Shown here piece by piece: positions 23,936 through 36,600 of a stretch of DNA of 64,000 nt. The DNA lies in assembly GCA_964019135.1 (NCBI GenBank), contig OZ025255.1, positions 40,392,811-40,456,810 on the forward strand, read 5' to 3'. The notes beneath the pieces are model-generated. The model was not told the origin of the DNA, did no database searches, and saw nothing but the letters and a program-made list of their open reading frames with translations. Position numbers and translations under genes: made by a program. How positions within the stretch are numbered: the stretch's first letter is position 1; the number at the start of each line of letters is the position of its first letter. This DNA comes from Arenicola marina. Lineage: Eukaryota > Annelida > Polychaeta > Arenicolidae.

Positions 23936-24545
23936 ACATACATATATCAGTGGAACACTGGTATTATTCTTCAAGCTGGATACCTACAGCTGGCCAAGTC
24001 CGAATGCAATCAGGCGCACCACATAAATCTAATCATAACGTAAAAATGTAGCCCTGCTCATCTGCTGATTATTATGGTCGATTTATCTGTTGCACTTCCA
24101 CCTTATTCGCCAGGGGGCGCATAACGTAACGACCTTGACCCAACCGGCGCTTTTGTCCGTTTTCTAGGGGCTTGATAAATAATTCACAGATAATCGTTGG
24201 CGGCGACCTAACCCATTATTTTTGGTAAATTAAGTTTAGGTTGTATCTTGTTTTAATTTACTAATGAAGTTACCAAAGAACACAGTAGAATATGGCAATG
24301 ACTCAGGTCTAACACTGCAGTAACACATGTTTTTTTCTAATATACGTTTTCTCTCCCCCCGAAAACGGTTACAACGATAATTTTCCTTCCCAGAGTGCTG
24401 TTCGCCCAACGTCTGCAGCGGCAGAGGCGCCAGGATTTAAGCGTGAGAACGTCGCGTCAGTGGTCTTCCAGCTTTACGGGAATATTTGCACTCACCTCGG
24501 GATTAAATAGGATACCATTGTGTGTCAGGATAGACTGTGGTCACC
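23936..24545 (+). promoter_or_regulatory. presumed 5' flank and 5' UTR of IQGAP
   Basis: This is the unique DNA directly upstream of the IQGAP start codon. A pyrimidine-rich tract ending TTTTCCTTCCCAG at 24393 would serve as an acceptor, so the start codon may sit in an exon beginning at 24394 with a further upstream 5' UTR exon. No TATA box stands out. The transcription start cannot be placed from sequence alone. Confidence 0.4.
24108..24120 (+). promoter_or_regulatory. CTCF-like motif
   Basis: CGCCAGGGGGCGC matches the core of the bilaterian CTCF consensus (CCAGGGGGCGC) and lies about 430 bp upstream of the IQGAP start codon. A single motif match is weak evidence for occupancy. Confidence 0.4.
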
Positions 24546-24600
24546 ATGACGGAAGGGGAAAGCACTGCCACGGGTGACAGCCCCAAGGCACATTATGGAA
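24546..24600 (+). CDS. IQGAP: IQGAP coding exon 1
   Basis: Start codon in good context (CACCATGA), 18 codons plus one base, donor GTAAGG. It encodes MTEGESTATGDSPKAHYG; the AHYG ending aligns with PHYG of vertebrate IQGAP1. The TAG at 24531-24533 closes the frame upstream. Confidence 0.88.
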
Positions 24601-27600
24601 GTAAGGAAACAAAAACGGAAGGTCGACTTTGAAGTTTGAAGTTTCAATGACCCAAACTCCAAAGTCAGACAAATTCAAAGAGTTAAATTTTGACACTTGC
24701 CAGGTTCGGCGGTGGATCGCTTTCAACGGCTTTGTTTTTGTGTGGCAAAGTCAAAGAGTAAAATTCGCCGAACTTGCCAGGTTCGGCGGTAGATCGCTTT
24801 GTTTTTGTCCAAGATCAAACTCCTAAATAAACTGAAATCAACTGACAAACTGTCAAAGTTACAACAATTGTCTGATAAACATTTGGACCAACTTTACAAC
24901 CCCCCAGTAGGCCTGAAACATAGAAAACAACCAAAAATGGTGGGGGATAGTAAAGTCAGGCCCCACTTAGATTTAGATCTAGATGTGTAATTTAAATTTA
25001 AATTAATGAAATAAAGAGCAAAAGGATATGGCCTTTGGGAACGAACAGTTTACTATGATGAAGCTAAAGCCCGAGTAAAGGGAATACCATTACCATGTCA
25101 TATTCCCCTCCCATTCATATTATATTACTGTTGCTCAGTATTATTCATGAAGATATCATATGCAGCTGATTACTTCAGATTTACATTTAATATATTATTT
25201 AGCTATTGGTTAGGATATGAAGTAAAAACAATATCTTTGAATATCATGTAGATCTATATATGAAAGTTGAGTGTATTTATTAACTTATGACCTTTTACTT
25301 TTGTAGAAATACAGGATTCACGCCTGTCAGCTGATGAAATGGATACAAGAAGAAAGGAAAATATTGCCTATGAATATTTGTGTCATCTGGAAGAAGCAAA
25401 AGTGTAAGAAGATTTGTTATTATTATGAACCATTATGACTTACCGGTAATGTATTTAATCATATCTGTATTTTTACACCAAGCATAGCTGTGATATTCCA
25501 GGGTATTAGCATTGGTTTCTCTCAACAGAAATGATAATTCTATTATTCAAAAGTTCACTCATTTCCCTGAATAGGCAGGACTATACAATTAATCCAATAT
25601 GATAGTGTTCCTGTTTCCAAAATATATTTGGTATATAACTCATTTGTTAACTGTTTCACTGTAGGTGGATTGAGGCTTGCATTGGCCAGACTCTGCCGCC
25701 AACCACTGAGTTAGAAGAAGGACTTCGCAATGGTGTCTCACTGGGTCTTCTTGGAAATTTCATTGATCCTGATGCTGTGCCACTGAAGAAAATCTATGAC
25801 AAAGATGAAGCACGATACAAGGTAATGAATGCCACAGATTCGGCGATAATGCAGAGGAATATGTAAAGTTACTTTAAAAAAAAAAAATAAGCGTATTGGA
25901 CAACCGAGGCTGCACAGATCTGTACCGGAAAAGTTTTGTGAATTGAGAAGAAGGCGCATTTAATACGTCGCCAGACGCTATGAAGACAATGTTGCTTAGT
26001 CTGTGTAGCAGAGCGGCGGATTTTTTAGCGTATGGACTTCTGCAATGCTACTATCTATGCTTGTGTTTACCATTATACTGATGGCAAAAACTCACATTGG
26101 CTCAGAAAAATATGGTCCTCCATACAGTTGTCACTTTCTGAAGAAAATTCATGGATCTTAAAAAGTTCTCCTAAGACCGGTTTGCTTGTTTACAGTGCCT
26201 TTAGCTTCTGTTTTTTTGTGTTGCGATACTGTTCAGTGCAGAGTTTAACCTGAAAGCCTGGCTGTAGTTCAGTAACCGATGCACTGCCTTGCACCATTCC
26301 AATCCCCCTTTATATCAGTAACAGATGCACTGCCTTGCACCATTCCAATCCCCCTGTATTTCAGTAACCGATGCACTGCCTTGCACCATTCCAATCCCCC
26401 TGTATTTCAGTAACCAATGCACTGCCTTGCACCATTCCCGAACTCCTGTAGTTCAGTAACCGATGAACTGCCTTGTACCATTCCAATCACCCTGTAGTTC
26501 AGTAACCAATGCACACTGCCTTGCACCATTCCCGAACTCCTGTAGTTCAGTAACCGATGAACTGCCTTGCACCATTCCAATCCCCCTTTATATCAGTAAC
26601 AGATGCACTGCCTTGCACCATTCCAATCCCCCTGTATTTCAGTAACCGATGCACTGCCTTGCACCATTCCAATCCCCCTGTATTTCAGTAACCAATGCAC
26701 TGCCTTGCACCATTCCCGAACTCCTGTAGTTCAGTAACCGATGAACTGCCTTGTACCATTCCAATCACCCTGTAGTTCAGTAACCAATGCACTGCCTTGC
26801 ACCATTTCAATCACCCTGTAGTTCAGTAACCGATGAACTGCCTTGTACCCTTCCAATCCCCATATAGTTCAGTAACCAATACACTGCCTTGTACCATTCC
26901 AATCACCCTGTTGTTCAGTAACCAATGCACACTGCCTTGCACCATTCCCGAACTCCTGTAGTTCAGTAACCGATGAACTGCCTTGTACCATTCCAATCAC
27001 CCTGTAGTTCAGTAACCAATGCACTGCCTTGCACCATTCCCGAACTCCTGTAGTTCAGTAACCGATGAACTGCCTTGTACCATTCCAATCACCCTGTAGT
27101 TCAGTAACCAATGCACTGCCTTGCACCATTCCAATCCCCCTTTATATCAGTAACAGATGCACTGCCTTGCACCATTCCAATCCCCCTGTATTTCAGTAAC
27201 CGATGCACTGCCTTGCACCATTCCAATCCCCCTGTATTTCAGTAACCAATGCACTGCCTTGCACCATTCCCGAACTCCTGTAGTTCAGTAACCGATGAAC
27301 TGCCTTGTACCATTCCAATCACCCTGTAGTTCAGTAACCAATGCACTGCCTTGCACCATTTCAATCACCCTGTAGTTCAGTAACCGATGAACTGCCTTGT
27401 ACCCTTCCAATCCCCATATAGTTCAGTAACCAATACACTGCCTTGTACCATTCCAATCTCCCTGTTGTTCAGTAACCGATGCACACTGCCTTGCACCATT
27501 CCCGAACTCCTGTAGTTCAGTAACCGATGAACTGCCTTGTACCATTCCAATCACCCTGTAGTTCAGTAACCAATGCACTGCCTTGCACCATTCCCAAACT

Positions 27601-30600
27601 CCTGTAGTTCAGTAACCGATGAACTGCCTTGTACCATTCCAATCACCCTGTAGTTCAGTAACCAGTGCACTGCCTTGTACCATTCCAATCACCCTGTAGT
27701 TCAGTAACCGATGAACTGCCTTGTACCATTCCCGAACTCCTGTAGTTCAGTAACCGATGAACTGCCTTGTACCATTCCAATCACCCTGTAGTTCAGTAAC
27801 CAATGCACTGCCTTGCACCATTTCAATCACCCTGTAGTTCAGTAACCGATGAACTGCCTTGTACCCTTCCAATCCCCATATAGTTCAGTAACCAATACAC
27901 TGCCTTGTACCATTCCAATCACCCTGTTGTTCAGTAACCGATGCACACTGCCTTGCACCATTCCCGAACTCCTGTAGTTCAGTAACCGATGAACTGCCTT
28001 GTACCATTCCAATCACCCTGTAGTTCAGTAACCAATGCACTGCCTTGTACCATTCCAATCACCCTGTAGTTCAGTAACCGATGAACTGCCTTGCACCATT
28101 CCCGAACTCCTGTAGTTCAGTAACCGATGAACTGCCTTGTACCATTCCAATCACCCTGTAGTTCAGTAACCAATGCACTGCTTTGTACCATTCCAATCAC
28201 CCTGTAGTTCAGTAACCGATGAACTGCCTTGTACCATTCCAATCACCCTGTAATTCAGTAACCAATGCACTGCCTTGTACCATTCCAATCACCCTGTAGT
28301 TCAGTAACCGATGAACTGCCTTGTACCATTCCAATCACCCTGTAGTTCAGTAACCAATGCACTGCCTTGTACCATTTCAATCACCCTGTAGTTCAGTAAC
28401 CGATGAACTGCCTTGTACCCTTCCAATCCCCATATAGTTCAGTAACCAATACACTGCCTTGTACCATTCCAATCACCCTGTTGTTCAGTAACCGATGCAC
28501 ACTGCCTTGCACCATTCCCGAACTCCTGTAGTTCAGTAACCGATGAACTGCCTTGTACCATTCCAATCACCCTGTAGTTCAGTAACCAATGAACTGCCTT
28601 GCACCATTCCCGAACTCCTGTAGTTCAGTAACCGATGAACTGCCTTGTACCATTCCAATCACCCTGTAGTTCAGTAACCAATGCACTGCCTTGTACCATT
28701 CCAATCACCCTGTAGTTCAGTAACCGATGAACTGCCTTGTACCATTCCAATCACCCTGTAGTTCAGTAACCAATGCACTGCCTTGTACCATTCCAATCAC
28801 CCTGTAGTTCAGTAACCAATGCACTGCCTTGTACCATTCCAATCACCCTGTAGTTCAGTAACCAATGCACTGCCTTGTACCATTCCAATCACCCTATAGT
28901 TCAGTAACCGATGAACTGCCTTGTATCATTCCAATCACCCTGTAGTTCAGTAACCGATAAACTGCCTTGTACCATTCCAATCACCCTATAGTTCAGTAAC
29001 CGATGAACTGCCTTGTATCATTCCAATCACCATGTAGTTCAGTAACCAATGCACTGCCTTGTACCATTCCAATCACCCTGTAGTTCAGTAACCGATGTAA
29101 TGCCTTGCACCATTCCAATCACCCTTGTATTGTATGTTACAGGCCCGTGGTCTTCATTTCCGACATACAGACAACATCAACTTCTGGCTCAAGTCCCTGC
29201 AGGAGGTTGGCTTTCCCAAGGTTAGTGTGGATCTCGGCCTTACCCCGCCGTACGACCAGCTTAAATCCGCGGGGAACTATGGTGGCCAGCGCTGATCGAC
29301 TGATTGCCATGGGTTAAGCGGTTTATATATACCGGTATATATGTATGACTTATGTATAACCAATACCATGGTGGGACAATAACATTGGGATGGATCAAGC
29401 TAGGCCCAGATGCCGGGGTTTGTTACCCACCACCTGTTGATGTGCAGCTCGGCCTGCTTACCAACTGAGTGATGGAGACTCCCCTGAAATCTGTTGAAGT
29501 CTTAATGTATGACGAACACGCTGCCATTGTAGCTGGTTACTGAAGCTGTCACTAGGGACACTGACACCCCGCGACCGCATCAATAGATGGAGTGATGTGT
29601 TGTGCCGGGGTTTGCTTCAATGGATGGAGTGATGTGTTGTGCCGGGGTTTGCTTCAATGGATGGAGTGATGTGTTGTGCCGGGGTTTGCTTCAATGGATG
29701 GAGTGATGTCTTGTGCCAGGGTTTGCTTCAATGGATGGAGTGATGTGTTGTGCCAGGGTTTGCTTCAATGGATGGAGTGATGTGTTGTGCCGGGGTTTGC
29801 TTCAATGGATGGAGTGATGTGTTGTGCCCGGGTTTGCTTCAATGGATGGAGTGATGTGTTGTGCCGGGGTTTGCTTCAATGGATGGAGTGATGTATTGTG
29901 CCCGGGTTTGCTTTATTAGATGGAGTGATGTGTTGTGCCAGGGTTTGCTTCAATGGATGGAGTGATGTCTTGTGCCGGGGTTTGCTTCAATGGATGGAGT
30001 GATGTGTTGTGCCGGGGTTTGCTTCAATGGATGGAGTGATGTATTGTGCCCGGGTTTGCTTTATTAGATGGAGTGATGTGTTGTGCCGGGGTTTGCTTCA
30101 ATGGATGGAGTGATGTGTTGTGCCCGGGTTTGCTTCAATGGATGGAGTGATGTCTTGTGCCGGGGTTTGCTTTATTAGATGGAGTGATGTGTTGTGCCAG
30201 GGTTTGCTTCAATGGATGGAGTGATGTGTTGTGCCGGGGTTTGCTTCAATGGATGGAGTGATGTGTTGTGCCGGGGTTTGCTTCAATGGATGGAGTGATG
30301 TGTTGTGCCAGGGTTTGCTTCAATGGATGGAGTGATGTGTTGTGCCGGGGTTTGCTTCAATGGATGGAGTGATGTCTTGTGCCGGGGTTTGCTTTATTAG
30401 ATGGAGTGATTTGTTGTGCCAGGGTTTGCTTCAATGGATGGAGTGATGTGTTGTGCCGGGGTTTGCTTCAATGGATGGAGTGATTTGTTGTGCCGGGGTT
30501 TGCTTCAATAGATGGAGTGATGTGTTGTGCCGGGGTTTGCTTCAATGGATGGAGTGATGTGTTGTGCCGGGGTTTGCTTCAATGGATGGAGTGATGTCTT

Positions 30601-33600
30601 GTGCCGGGGTTTGCTTCAATGGATGGAGTGATGTGTTGTGCCGGGGTTTGCTTCAATGGATGGAGTGATTTGTTGTGCCGGGGTTTGCTTCAATGGATGG
30701 AGTGATGTCTTGTGCCAGGGTTTGCTTCAATGGATGGAGTGATGTGTTGTGCCAGGGTTTGCTTCAATGGATGGAGTGATGTGTTGTGCCAGGGTTTGCT
30801 TCAATGGATGGAGTGATGTGTTGTGCCGGGGTTTGCTTCAATGGATGGAGTGATTTGTTGTGCCGGGGTTTGCTTCAAGGGATGGAGTGATGTGTTGTGC
30901 CAGGGTTTGCTTTATTAGATGGAGTGATGTGTTGTGCCAGGGTTTGCTTCAATGGATGGAGTGATGTGTTGTGCCGGGGTTTGCTTCAATGGATGGAGTG
31001 ATGTGTTGTGCCAGGGTTTGCTTCAATGGATGGAGTGATGTGTTGTGCCAGGGTTTGCTTTATTAGATGGAGTGATGTGTTGTGCCCGGGTTTGCTTCAA
31101 TGGATGGAGTGATGTGTTGTGCCGGGGTTTGCTTCAATGGATGGAGTGATGTGTTGTGCCAGGGTTTGCTTTATTAGATGGAGTGATGTGTTGTGCCGGG
31201 GTTTGCTTCAATGGATGGAGTGATGGGTTCGCCACTTGCTGTGGTAACGCCACGCTTGCCGATTGTGCTCGGCTCTGTTGGCCTGTACCGTCAAGGATGA
31301 ACATGAACATTTGCACTGGTGGGACCTGATCGTGTCCACGAATAGAATTAAACGATTGCTCTGGTTACCTTGGCCTCCCAGGTTTGGTGGTTAGCATACT
31401 AGAGCGCAGATCAATGGTCCTGGGTTCGAATCCGGGACCCAGACACCTAATCTGGGGCATGTTTCATGCATTCATATTTTATCGTCCCGGGAGGTTCCTT
31501 GGCCTAGTTTAGCCCTGCTGTTCACAAGAGCGGTCTTAAAATCAATTCACTTCATTTCATTTCCCTTTGTCGTGATTTGTCTTCATCATCGTCTTAAAAA
31601 ATCTATTGGTACAGTGTTAGAAAGGAAAGGTATCGATTACGTACATTGAGATCCACTTTACAACCTTCCCAGCGAGAGAACTCGAGATATGAAACGTGAC
31701 TCGTGAATTTATTGGGTGCAAAGAAGACATCATTAAAAATGGTGTACGATTTACCATTTAAGGGTTTGATTTACTTGGGATAATCAAACAGAGCAGCCAG
31801 ATAGCATTTGTGGCTGTGGCGCGACGGAATGTTACACAGATGTTCCGCAATCGTTACAGCGTGTTTGGCTTTGGACAACATCAAGAAGCCACAAGTCCGC
31901 CAAGTGCGCTATCTAGGCCAACCCACCCTGTGGTGACGGACAGATCTGTTGTCGGTCCGAGCTGACTACCTGTGCAGCAATGGGCGGTGAACAGCATCAG
32001 CGAATTGATTTTCCCTGCCTGGCCGTCGGACAACCTGTTACCAATGCCCCAATGACCTGTTTCTGCTAATTAATATAGAGACACGTGTTTTAACTGCAGC
32101 TTAAAGTGGCGTCGATCGCGCTGGCTTGGCCCCATTAACGTTGACGCACGTTGGTTTACGAGTTTCCATTTATTGGGAGCCCCCGCAAGATTCTGTTCTG
32201 TGGTTGCCGTAATGTTGAGTGAAAACCAGAAATGACTTTGGCGGGCACGTTTCCAACCTGTCCATCGCGGACTTATTGACGTACATGCCAATCGATTGAC
32301 CATTTTGTGTGTAATGCTGTAACTCGGTCCAAAGGAGCTTCCTCCGTCTCTTCTTGGGCCATCTGTTATGTGTAGTGGTGTCGTCGCCAACGGGCCCTCA
32401 CATAATGATGGGGGTGGGGGGAAAAAACCTAGTTGAATGTCGATTTGCTGAGGTAAAAGCTAGAAGTTCAAAGCAATCAGTTTGGCCGGAGACAGGTTGT
32501 CCTATTCGACACAATGTGGACCGCTATACAAGACGACTGACTAATGAGCCGCCGTGGACCGAGTTGGTGGTCCGCTGAGCTTTAGACACACATACCAGGC
32601 TTACATCCCATTAGTCAAGGGGATACATTCTGACCCGATATAGCTCATGTGTTCACGAAGGTGATCTGATGCACCAGTTTTACTGGGCGCCTTCCCATGT
32701 ATGACGGTGTTTGTACACAGGGAGGGCGTTGGGCATTGGACGAATGGTGCGCTGCTGCTCAAAGCCAACGGGTGGGCAACCATGGGGTGTTCCTCATCCT
32801 TACGTTACCTAGAGCAAAGCATGTCATTGTCGGAACACAGTGAGAAGTTACCTCGGCGATATGGCTCCGTTCTACCCTTTAACATACTCATTATCGGGCT
32901 ATGACCTTTCAGGTTGCCGCCTCTTATTTAAACCCACAATATTGCGGAATACTTTCGTTAAACTTATTAAATATAGTAATATCAGACGTGATATAACGTT
33001 GTATGACAATTATTGTCACTGTGTATCGATATGATACGATTGACTCTATGTTAAAGGCATTGATACTGAAATGAATGACTGGCACGATATAGCGTTACAT
33101 GGGGAGAGAGCCGTTAAACGATACTCGAATCACATTGAATAGTAAGGTAGTTTTGTGTAGCAATCCACAGCGACAGTGAAGCTTACAGCGAGAGTCTTAT
33201 TTACGTCTACATCATTGAAATAACCCATCATCTACTGGCTCGAACGTTCTGGCGCACACCCTGTGATTACAAAGAAAATATGGATCCGATAGGGAAAGCG
33301 CAAGGCTGCAATTTAATGTGCGTGAGTGCCAGATCGATGGTCATATCGAGGACATATATATATATATATATATAGGGTTTGAACGAAGACAAAACTAGCC
33401 GGGCGTAAGAGCCTACTCGTGTGTTGGGCCAGGCGCCATTCTATTGAATTGTATCGGTTTGCGCCCACGTTTTTTGGTCCTCAATCATCTGACTTCTGTG
33501 TGTGAAGTCCCCCCATGGGTAATATTAGCCGAGGTTACGCCAACAGAAGACCAATTTAACGATCCTCGAGTGATAATCGTGGTATTGTATCAACACCTTT

Positions 33601-36600
33601 ATGAGACCATTACGGAAATGGCCCCCCAATGCTCCCCATATGCATTTGATTAATGTGCGTCTCTATATGGGGAACAAGCTCATTTCTCGCACCACGCCAG
33701 CTCCCCTTCACTTCCTCATCTCGCGTACGGTGACCATAAGCGCGTCTGTCCCATGGAGCTGGCACGTTAAATAGCTGAAGCCAGAGAAAGGTATTTGCAC
33801 TGTAGGCGAGAGATCTATTGATTCGACCAGCGGTATTGTTGTCGAACTACTTTTTGCGCGGAGGGTTCCACGAGACAAGTGGCGGGGCGGACTATTTGGG
33901 TGACGTTAAATCATTGCACTCATTACCGTGATGTCGACCGACCGAGCGGATAATGACCTGGTATTCCTGTTACAGGCTAAAACAGAAGCGTATGAAATAC
34001 CTTGATGAGATCTGAGTTTTATAGTCGCATCCCTGCTATGGCCAATACGCTAGGCATGTGGTTGAAAGGTTATTGCCCTGTCTGCAAGATGAACCTGGAA
34101 TGCAGTTTGTCATAATCGCTTTAGCTTCTATGAATAGATCTGAAAGAATAATATGTAGTTGTTTTTATTTCACGCGATGTGCCCCCGTGTTTAGCCCCCT
34201 CTGTGCGCCAACGTGGCAGAAAACACCACAGGTCATCCTGTAATGGTGGTCTCTATGGCGCTATTTGTTGGATGGTAAACAGGGAATTTGATCACCTCCG
34301 CACTGCTTATTGGAGTTATTTGTTGCATTCCAGCTATTTTATGGTGTACCATCTAAAATAATTCGATCAGTTTCTTTAAAAGATTTTTTTTTGAAATATC
34401 CCGGCTTCATACGGTCTCGTTTCTTTTGTAAAGGACCTGTCGCTGCCTCGCTGTCAATGCCCAGAATATTTTGGGATATTTATTGCTCGCCAGGGCTACC
34501 GCTTGGTCTGTTTCATACCCTGTACCGGGTTGGGGATGGAGGCGGTCTGGGGAAAGTACCTCAGTCTATATGGGGTCCCCAGGAGGAAGAGAGATCGTGT
34601 CGCCGTGGTTACTGCGTGGTTTGCCATGTGTTTCCCGCCCACGAGCCACCCTCGGGGCGAACCAGATGGCCGGTAGCCGGGGGTGGGAGGGAGGAACAGG
34701 AGAGCGGGGGGGGGGCGGTCTCGGCGCTGTATGTTGTCCTTACTAACACTCGTCAGCGCTCTGTTTGACCCACTCTCATGTTCTGTTCTTATTGCCAGTC
34801 ATTTGTCACCATAGGAAGTCCACATCGGGAAGTTCCCGGCATTCCCTTGTGCGGAAGTGGCATAATACAAAGCATATGTACCAGCGGTAGGCTTCAAGTG
34901 CTGTCAGTCAACCAGCGACCTGCGCTGCAATCATTCATGCCGCATAATTTGGCAGAAAGTCTGTCCATTTGTTACTTGCGCAGGGAGACGTGAGAGTGGG
35001 TAAAGCAAATCTTACTTGAGCAATAATAGTCCATAGGAGATCGACATTTATAAATATTGCATGCTATGTATTATGGTGTCAATACTTTGAGTAACACAAT
35101 AAAAAAAACCTCGCAAAAACAAAACAAAACACCCTTCCCTCTACCAATATCTCACCATCGTGAGGGGTGACCCTCAGATTGGGGTGAAGTGTGGAGATCA
35201 GAGCGCCATTCCCTCTATCAATATCTCACCATCGGGGCGACCCTTTGAATGGAGTGACATGTAGAGATCAGAGCGCCATTCCCTCTACAAATATCTCACC
35301 ATCGGGGCGACCCTTAGAATGGGGTGAAGTATGAAGATGAGAGCGCCAATCCCTCTACCAATATCTCACCATCGGGGCGACCCTTTGAATGAGGTGAAGT
35401 GTGGAGATCAGAGCGCCATTCCCTCTACAAATATCTCACCATCGGGGCGACCCTTAGAATAGGGTGAAGTATGAAGATCAGAGCGCCATTCCCTCTATCA
35501 ATATCTCACCATCGGGGCGACCCTTTGAATGAGGTGAAGTGTGGAGATCAGAGCGCCATTCCCTCTATCAATATCTCACCATCGGGGCGACCCTTTGAAT
35601 GGAGTGACATGTAGAGATCAGAGCGCCATTCCCTCTACCAATATCTCACCATCGGGGCGACCCTTTGAATGGAGTGACGTGTGGAGATCAGAGCGCCATT
35701 CCCTCTATCAATATCTCACCATCGGGGCGACCCTTTGAATAAGGTGAAATGTGGAGATCAGAGCGTCATTCTCTACCAATATCTCATCATCGGGGCGACC
35801 CTTTGAATGGGGTGAAGTGTGGAGATCAGAGCGCCATTCCCTCTACCAATATCTCACCATCGGGGCGACCCTTTGAATGGAGTGACGTGTGGAGATCAGA
35901 GCGCCATTCCCTCTACCAATATCTCACCATCGGGGCGACCCTTTGAATGGAGTGAAGTGTGGAGATCAGAGCGTCATTCCCTCTATCAATATCTCACCAT
36001 CGGGGCGACCCTTTGAATGGAGTGACGTGTGGAGATCAGAGCGTCATTCCCTCTACCAATATCCCACCATCGGGGCGACCCTTTGAATGGAGTGACGTGT
36101 GGAGATCAGAGCGTCATTCCCTCTACCAATATCTCACCATCGGGGCGACCCTTTGAATGGAGTGACGTGTGGAGATCAGAGCGTCATTCCCTCTACCAAT
36201 ATCCCACCATCGGGGCGACCCTTTGAATGGAGTGACGTGTGGAGATCAGAGCGTCATTCCCTCTACCAATATCTCATCATCGGGGCGACCCTTTGAATGG
36301 AGTGACGTGTGGAGATCAGAGCGTCATTCCCTCTACCAATATCTCACCATCGGGGCGACCCTTTGAATGGAGTGACGTGTGGAGATCAGAGCGCCATTCC
36401 CTCTACCAATATCTCACCATCGGGGCGACCCTTTGAATGGAGTGACGTGTGGAGATCAGAGCGCCATTCCCTCTACCAATATCTCACCATCGGGGCGACC
36501 CTTTGAATGGAGTGACGTGTGGAGATCAGAGCGCCATTCCCTCTACCAATATCCCACCAATCGAGCACCATTCCCTCTACAAGATATATAACGCAGTGGC

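Noticed and set aside
24799-24990. Possible terminal exon with a stop followed by AATAAA in IQGAP intron 1
   Set aside because: There is no ATG in the frame, no recognisable protein similarity, and it lies between exons 1 and 2 of IQGAP, whose phases join exactly.
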